Shown here: piece after piece, positions 35,575 to 37,115 of the stretch
Layout: each line of letters begins with the position of its first letter
How positions within the stretch are numbered: the first letter of the stretch is position 1
From: Actinomycetes bacterium
Lineage (GTDB): Bacteria > Actinomycetota > Actinomycetes > Streptosporangiales > Streptosporangiaceae
Length of the DNA stretch: 37,115 bases
Assembly (NCBI GenBank): GCA_025964575.1
Contig: JAOPYO010000091.1
Coordinates: 1 to 37,115 of the forward strand
Direction: 5' to 3'
Position numbers and translations under genes: made by a program
The notes under the pieces: model-generated
Databases searched by the model: none
Seen by the model: only the letters and a program-made list of their open reading frames with translations
Told to the model about the DNA's origin: nothing

Positions 35575-36165
35575 ATGCGTAGGGCGAAAGCCGACCAGGG
35601 CGGGGTGCGGGACGAACTGAAGGATGTGACGACTCTTGCTGTTCAAGGGGATCCAGCGGCGATCGAAGTACTGATCGGGCAGGTACGCCCGATGGTGGTC
35701 CGCTACTGCAGGGCCCGCCTGGGCCGGGTCTCCGGTCAGTACCACATCGCGGACGACGTGGCCCAGGAGGTGTGTATCGCGGTGCTGTCCGCGCTGCCTC
35801 GTTACCGGGACATGGGGCGGCCGTTCGCGTCCTTCGTCTTCGGCATCGCCGCCCACAAGATCGCCGACGCGCTGCGCAGCGCGGTCCGGGCCGCGGTGCC
35901 GACCGAGGATCTGCCTGACGGGCCCGATGACAGGCCAGGTCCGGAGGAGACGGTCGTCCGCTACATCGAGACCGAGCGGGCGAAGCGTCTGGTGGACCGT
36001 TTGCCGGATCATCAGCGGGAGCTTGTGTTGCTCAGGGTCGTGGCGGGCTTGTCGGCCGAGGAGACGGGTAATGTACTGGGCATGTCCGCGGGTGCAGTTC
36101 GGGTTGCCCAGCACAGGGCTCTCGCTCGGCTTCGAGCGATGGCGAGTGAGGAGTCGATCGCTTGA
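35575..36165 (+). CDS. RNA polymerase sigma factor, SigD/ShbA type
   Basis: About 196 aa with region 2 ('[47 protein letters not shown]') and region 4 ('[47 protein letters not shown]'), without region 3: a group 4 (ECF-like) factor. The DVAQEVC...PRY...GRPF...FIAAHK pattern and the position after groESL fit ShbA of streptomycetes and SigD of mycobacteria. Start is uncertain: ATG 35575 is used; GTG 35602 ([10 protein letters not shown]) also resembles family N-termini, and the frame is open upstream to 35431. Its stop overlaps the TTG of the next gene (TTGA), the sigma/anti-sigma coupling expected of such pairs. Confidence 0.9.
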   Translation: MRRAKADQGGVRDELKDVTTLAVQGDPAAIEVLIGQVRPMVVRYCRARLGRVSGQYHIADDVAQEVCIAVLSALPRYRDMGRPFASFVFGIAAHKIADALRSAVRAAVPTEDLPDGPDDRPGPEETVVRYIETERAKRLVDRLPDHQRELVLLRVVAGLSAEETGNVLGMSAGAVRVAQHRALARLRAMASEESIA

Positions 36166-36887
36166 CGGGAAACACCCCGGGGCCGATCGACGATTCAACC
36201 AGCGGGACCGGCGATCCTTCTCCGCCGGACCTCGGCGCGCTGCGCCGCACCGACGAGCTCTTCGACGCGCTGTCGGAGCGCCGCGCTGTCTCCTCTGACG
36301 ACGCGGACGATCCCGCCCTGGCGCTGCTGCAGGCGTTCGTCGACGACGTGGACGTGGGCGCGCCACCGTTGTCTCGCCCCGACAGGGAGAGCCGGACCGG
36401 GCGCGTGCCACGCCGGCTGCCGCGCACCCTGGTCTCGCTCTGCGTGGCGACCACGGTGCTGATGACCACGGGAGTGGCCGCCGCGGGTGGCGAGCTCGCC
36501 TCCTTCGCGCCGGGTCAGAGCAAGTCCGAGCCGCGGGTCCGGATCCGGTCCGATCTTCGGGAGGCCCCGGATGTGCCGAGCAAGGTGCGGTACGACTCCG
36601 GGCCGGGGCAGGTGCGGCGTCGGGAGAGCGTCCCGTACCACGGAGAGGCCAAGGTCGACCATGCCCCCGAGGGGCTGGAGTCGCCGCGGCCGTCCGAGAT
36701 CACGCCGAGCCCACAGCCCACCCCGTACGGTCTGTACTCCGCGCCCGCGGACCCACAGGCCCCGGCACCGGGATCGTCCGTATCGCCCCAGGCGAGTGTG
36801 ACGCCATCGGGTGGGCAGGGCTCGGCACAGCCGGGCGGGGCGGGCCAGGTGTCCCCGGCATCGGGTCTGCAGAGTCCCGCACCCTAG
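36162..36887 (+). CDS. RsdA-like anti-sigma factor
   Basis: 241 aa. Residues ~24-70 ([17 protein letters not shown]...[17 protein letters not shown]) resemble the sigma-D-binding region of RsdA, a short helical segment that wraps the sigma factor. One transmembrane helix lies at ~89-109 ([22 protein letters not shown]). The outside part is ~130 residues of Pro/Ser/Gln-rich sequence. No zinc-binding anti-sigma motif (HxxxCxxC) is present, consistent with RsdA. TTG 36162 overlaps the sigma stop by 4 nt. In mycobacteria RsdA is cut by proteases to release SigD; the same is assumed here. Confidence 0.85.
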   Translation: MTGNTPGPIDDSTSGTGDPSPPDLGALRRTDELFDALSERRAVSSDDADDPALALLQAFVDDVDVGAPPLSRPDRESRTGRVPRRLPRTLVSLCVATTVLMTTGVAAAGGELASFAPGQSKSEPRVRIRSDLREAPDVPSKVRYDSGPGQVRRRESVPYHGEAKVDHAPEGLESPRPSEITPSPQPTPYGLYSAPADPQAPAPGSSVSPQASVTPSGGQGSAQPGGAGQVSPASGLQSPAP

Positions 36888-36902
36888 GGCAGGTCCTTAT
36901 GC

Positions 36903-36940
36903 GCCTGGATCATCGCTCACGACGTGATCCGGGCCCAGGC
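36903..36940. terminator. Hairpin between convergent rsdA-like and DUF5319 genes
   Basis: GCCTGG-ATCA (36903-36912) pairs with TGAT (36925-36928) and CCAGGC (36935-36940), leaving a 6-nt bulge. It lies in the 75-bp space between two convergent genes and could terminate either one. Confidence 0.5.
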
Positions 36941-36962
36941 ACGGGTAATCCTCCCGGATCAC

Positions 36963-37115
36963 TCACGAGCTGCGACCTTCTTCGCTGTCGATCACGCCGT
37001 CGACGTAGCCGCGGGCGTACTCCCAGCTCACATAGTCGATGGGGTCGGGAGCCAGCGCGGCTTCGTGCACCCGGGGAGCCCCACGTCGAGCAGATGGCGC
37101 AGGTTGCAGTGCAGA
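36963..37115 (-). CDS. DUF5319 protein, C-terminal end (partial, apparent frameshift)
   Basis: The gene runs off the window. Reading from the stop at 36963-36965 upstream gives 'RVHEAALAPDPIDYVSWEYARGYVDGVID...', which matches the end of the DUF5319 family (Rv3412-type). Upstream of about 37075 this frame no longer looks like the family, but the neighbouring frame reads 'LHCNLRHLLDVG', exactly the preceding conserved segment. A single base is missing in the run of four G (plus strand 37073-37076); five would restore 'DVGLPRVHEAAL'. This is a real frameshift or a sequence error. The convergent position after sigma/RsdA is the same as in mycobacteria, which supports the identification. Function unknown. 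Confidence 0.65.
   Translation of the reverse strand, partial: SALQPAPSARRGAPRVHEAALAPDPIDYVSWEYARGYVDGVIDSEEGRSS

Overview
The window is a very GC-rich, gene-dense stretch of an actinomycete chromosome. The gene order and families (XRE/DUF5753 plus DUF397 regulators, perfect CIRCE before groESL, a SigD/ShbA-type sigma factor with an RsdA-type partner, a convergent DUF5319 gene) suggest a filamentous actinobacterium, perhaps of the Streptosporangiales. That placement is an inference from style and synteny; no search could be run.

The backbone is the conserved actinobacterial housekeeping run. It goes from the end of rpoA through rplQ, truA, rplM, rpsI and glmM, then coaA (opposite strand) and glmS, then acpS, nnr, alr, an alpha/beta hydrolase, tsaE, tsaB, rimI, tsaD, groES, groEL, sigma factor and anti-sigma factor. 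These genes cover translation, UDP-GlcNAc and alanine supply for the cell wall, CoA and acyl-carrier-protein activation, NAD(P)HX repair, t6A tRNA modification and protein folding.

Accessory material sits between the conserved blocks. (1) 2074-5057: two tandem, paralogous, proline-rich single-pass membrane proteins between truA and rplM. (2) 8190-14781: a secreted HNH-like lipoprotein, a two-ATPase/two-permease ABC locus, a protein built of 16 pentads, and a lipoprotein peptidase of the TAP/S33 type. (3) 17662-20147: a divergent pair of a stand-alone cyclase-homology protein and an XRE/DUF5753 regulator, with a DUF397 partner further downstream. (4) 28381-32789: an aminoglycoside-phosphotransferase-like kinase, a long coiled-coil protein of heptads and hendecads, and a THUMP-like methyltransferase. 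(5) 25202-26035: a single-pass protein with a heptapeptide-repeat cytoplasmic tail embedded in the tsa operon.

Most transcription units end in long, almost perfect hairpins without a U-tract. Three share a GATCATG/GGTCATG-type base. The groEL terminator has a classical T-run. At four intergenic gaps, a small ORF starts on the upstream stop codon and ends on the downstream start codon by 4-nt overlaps. This looks like a translational relay and is the most unusual pattern I found, although coincidence cannot be excluded. No tRNA, rRNA, CRISPR array, insertion sequence or prophage was seen.
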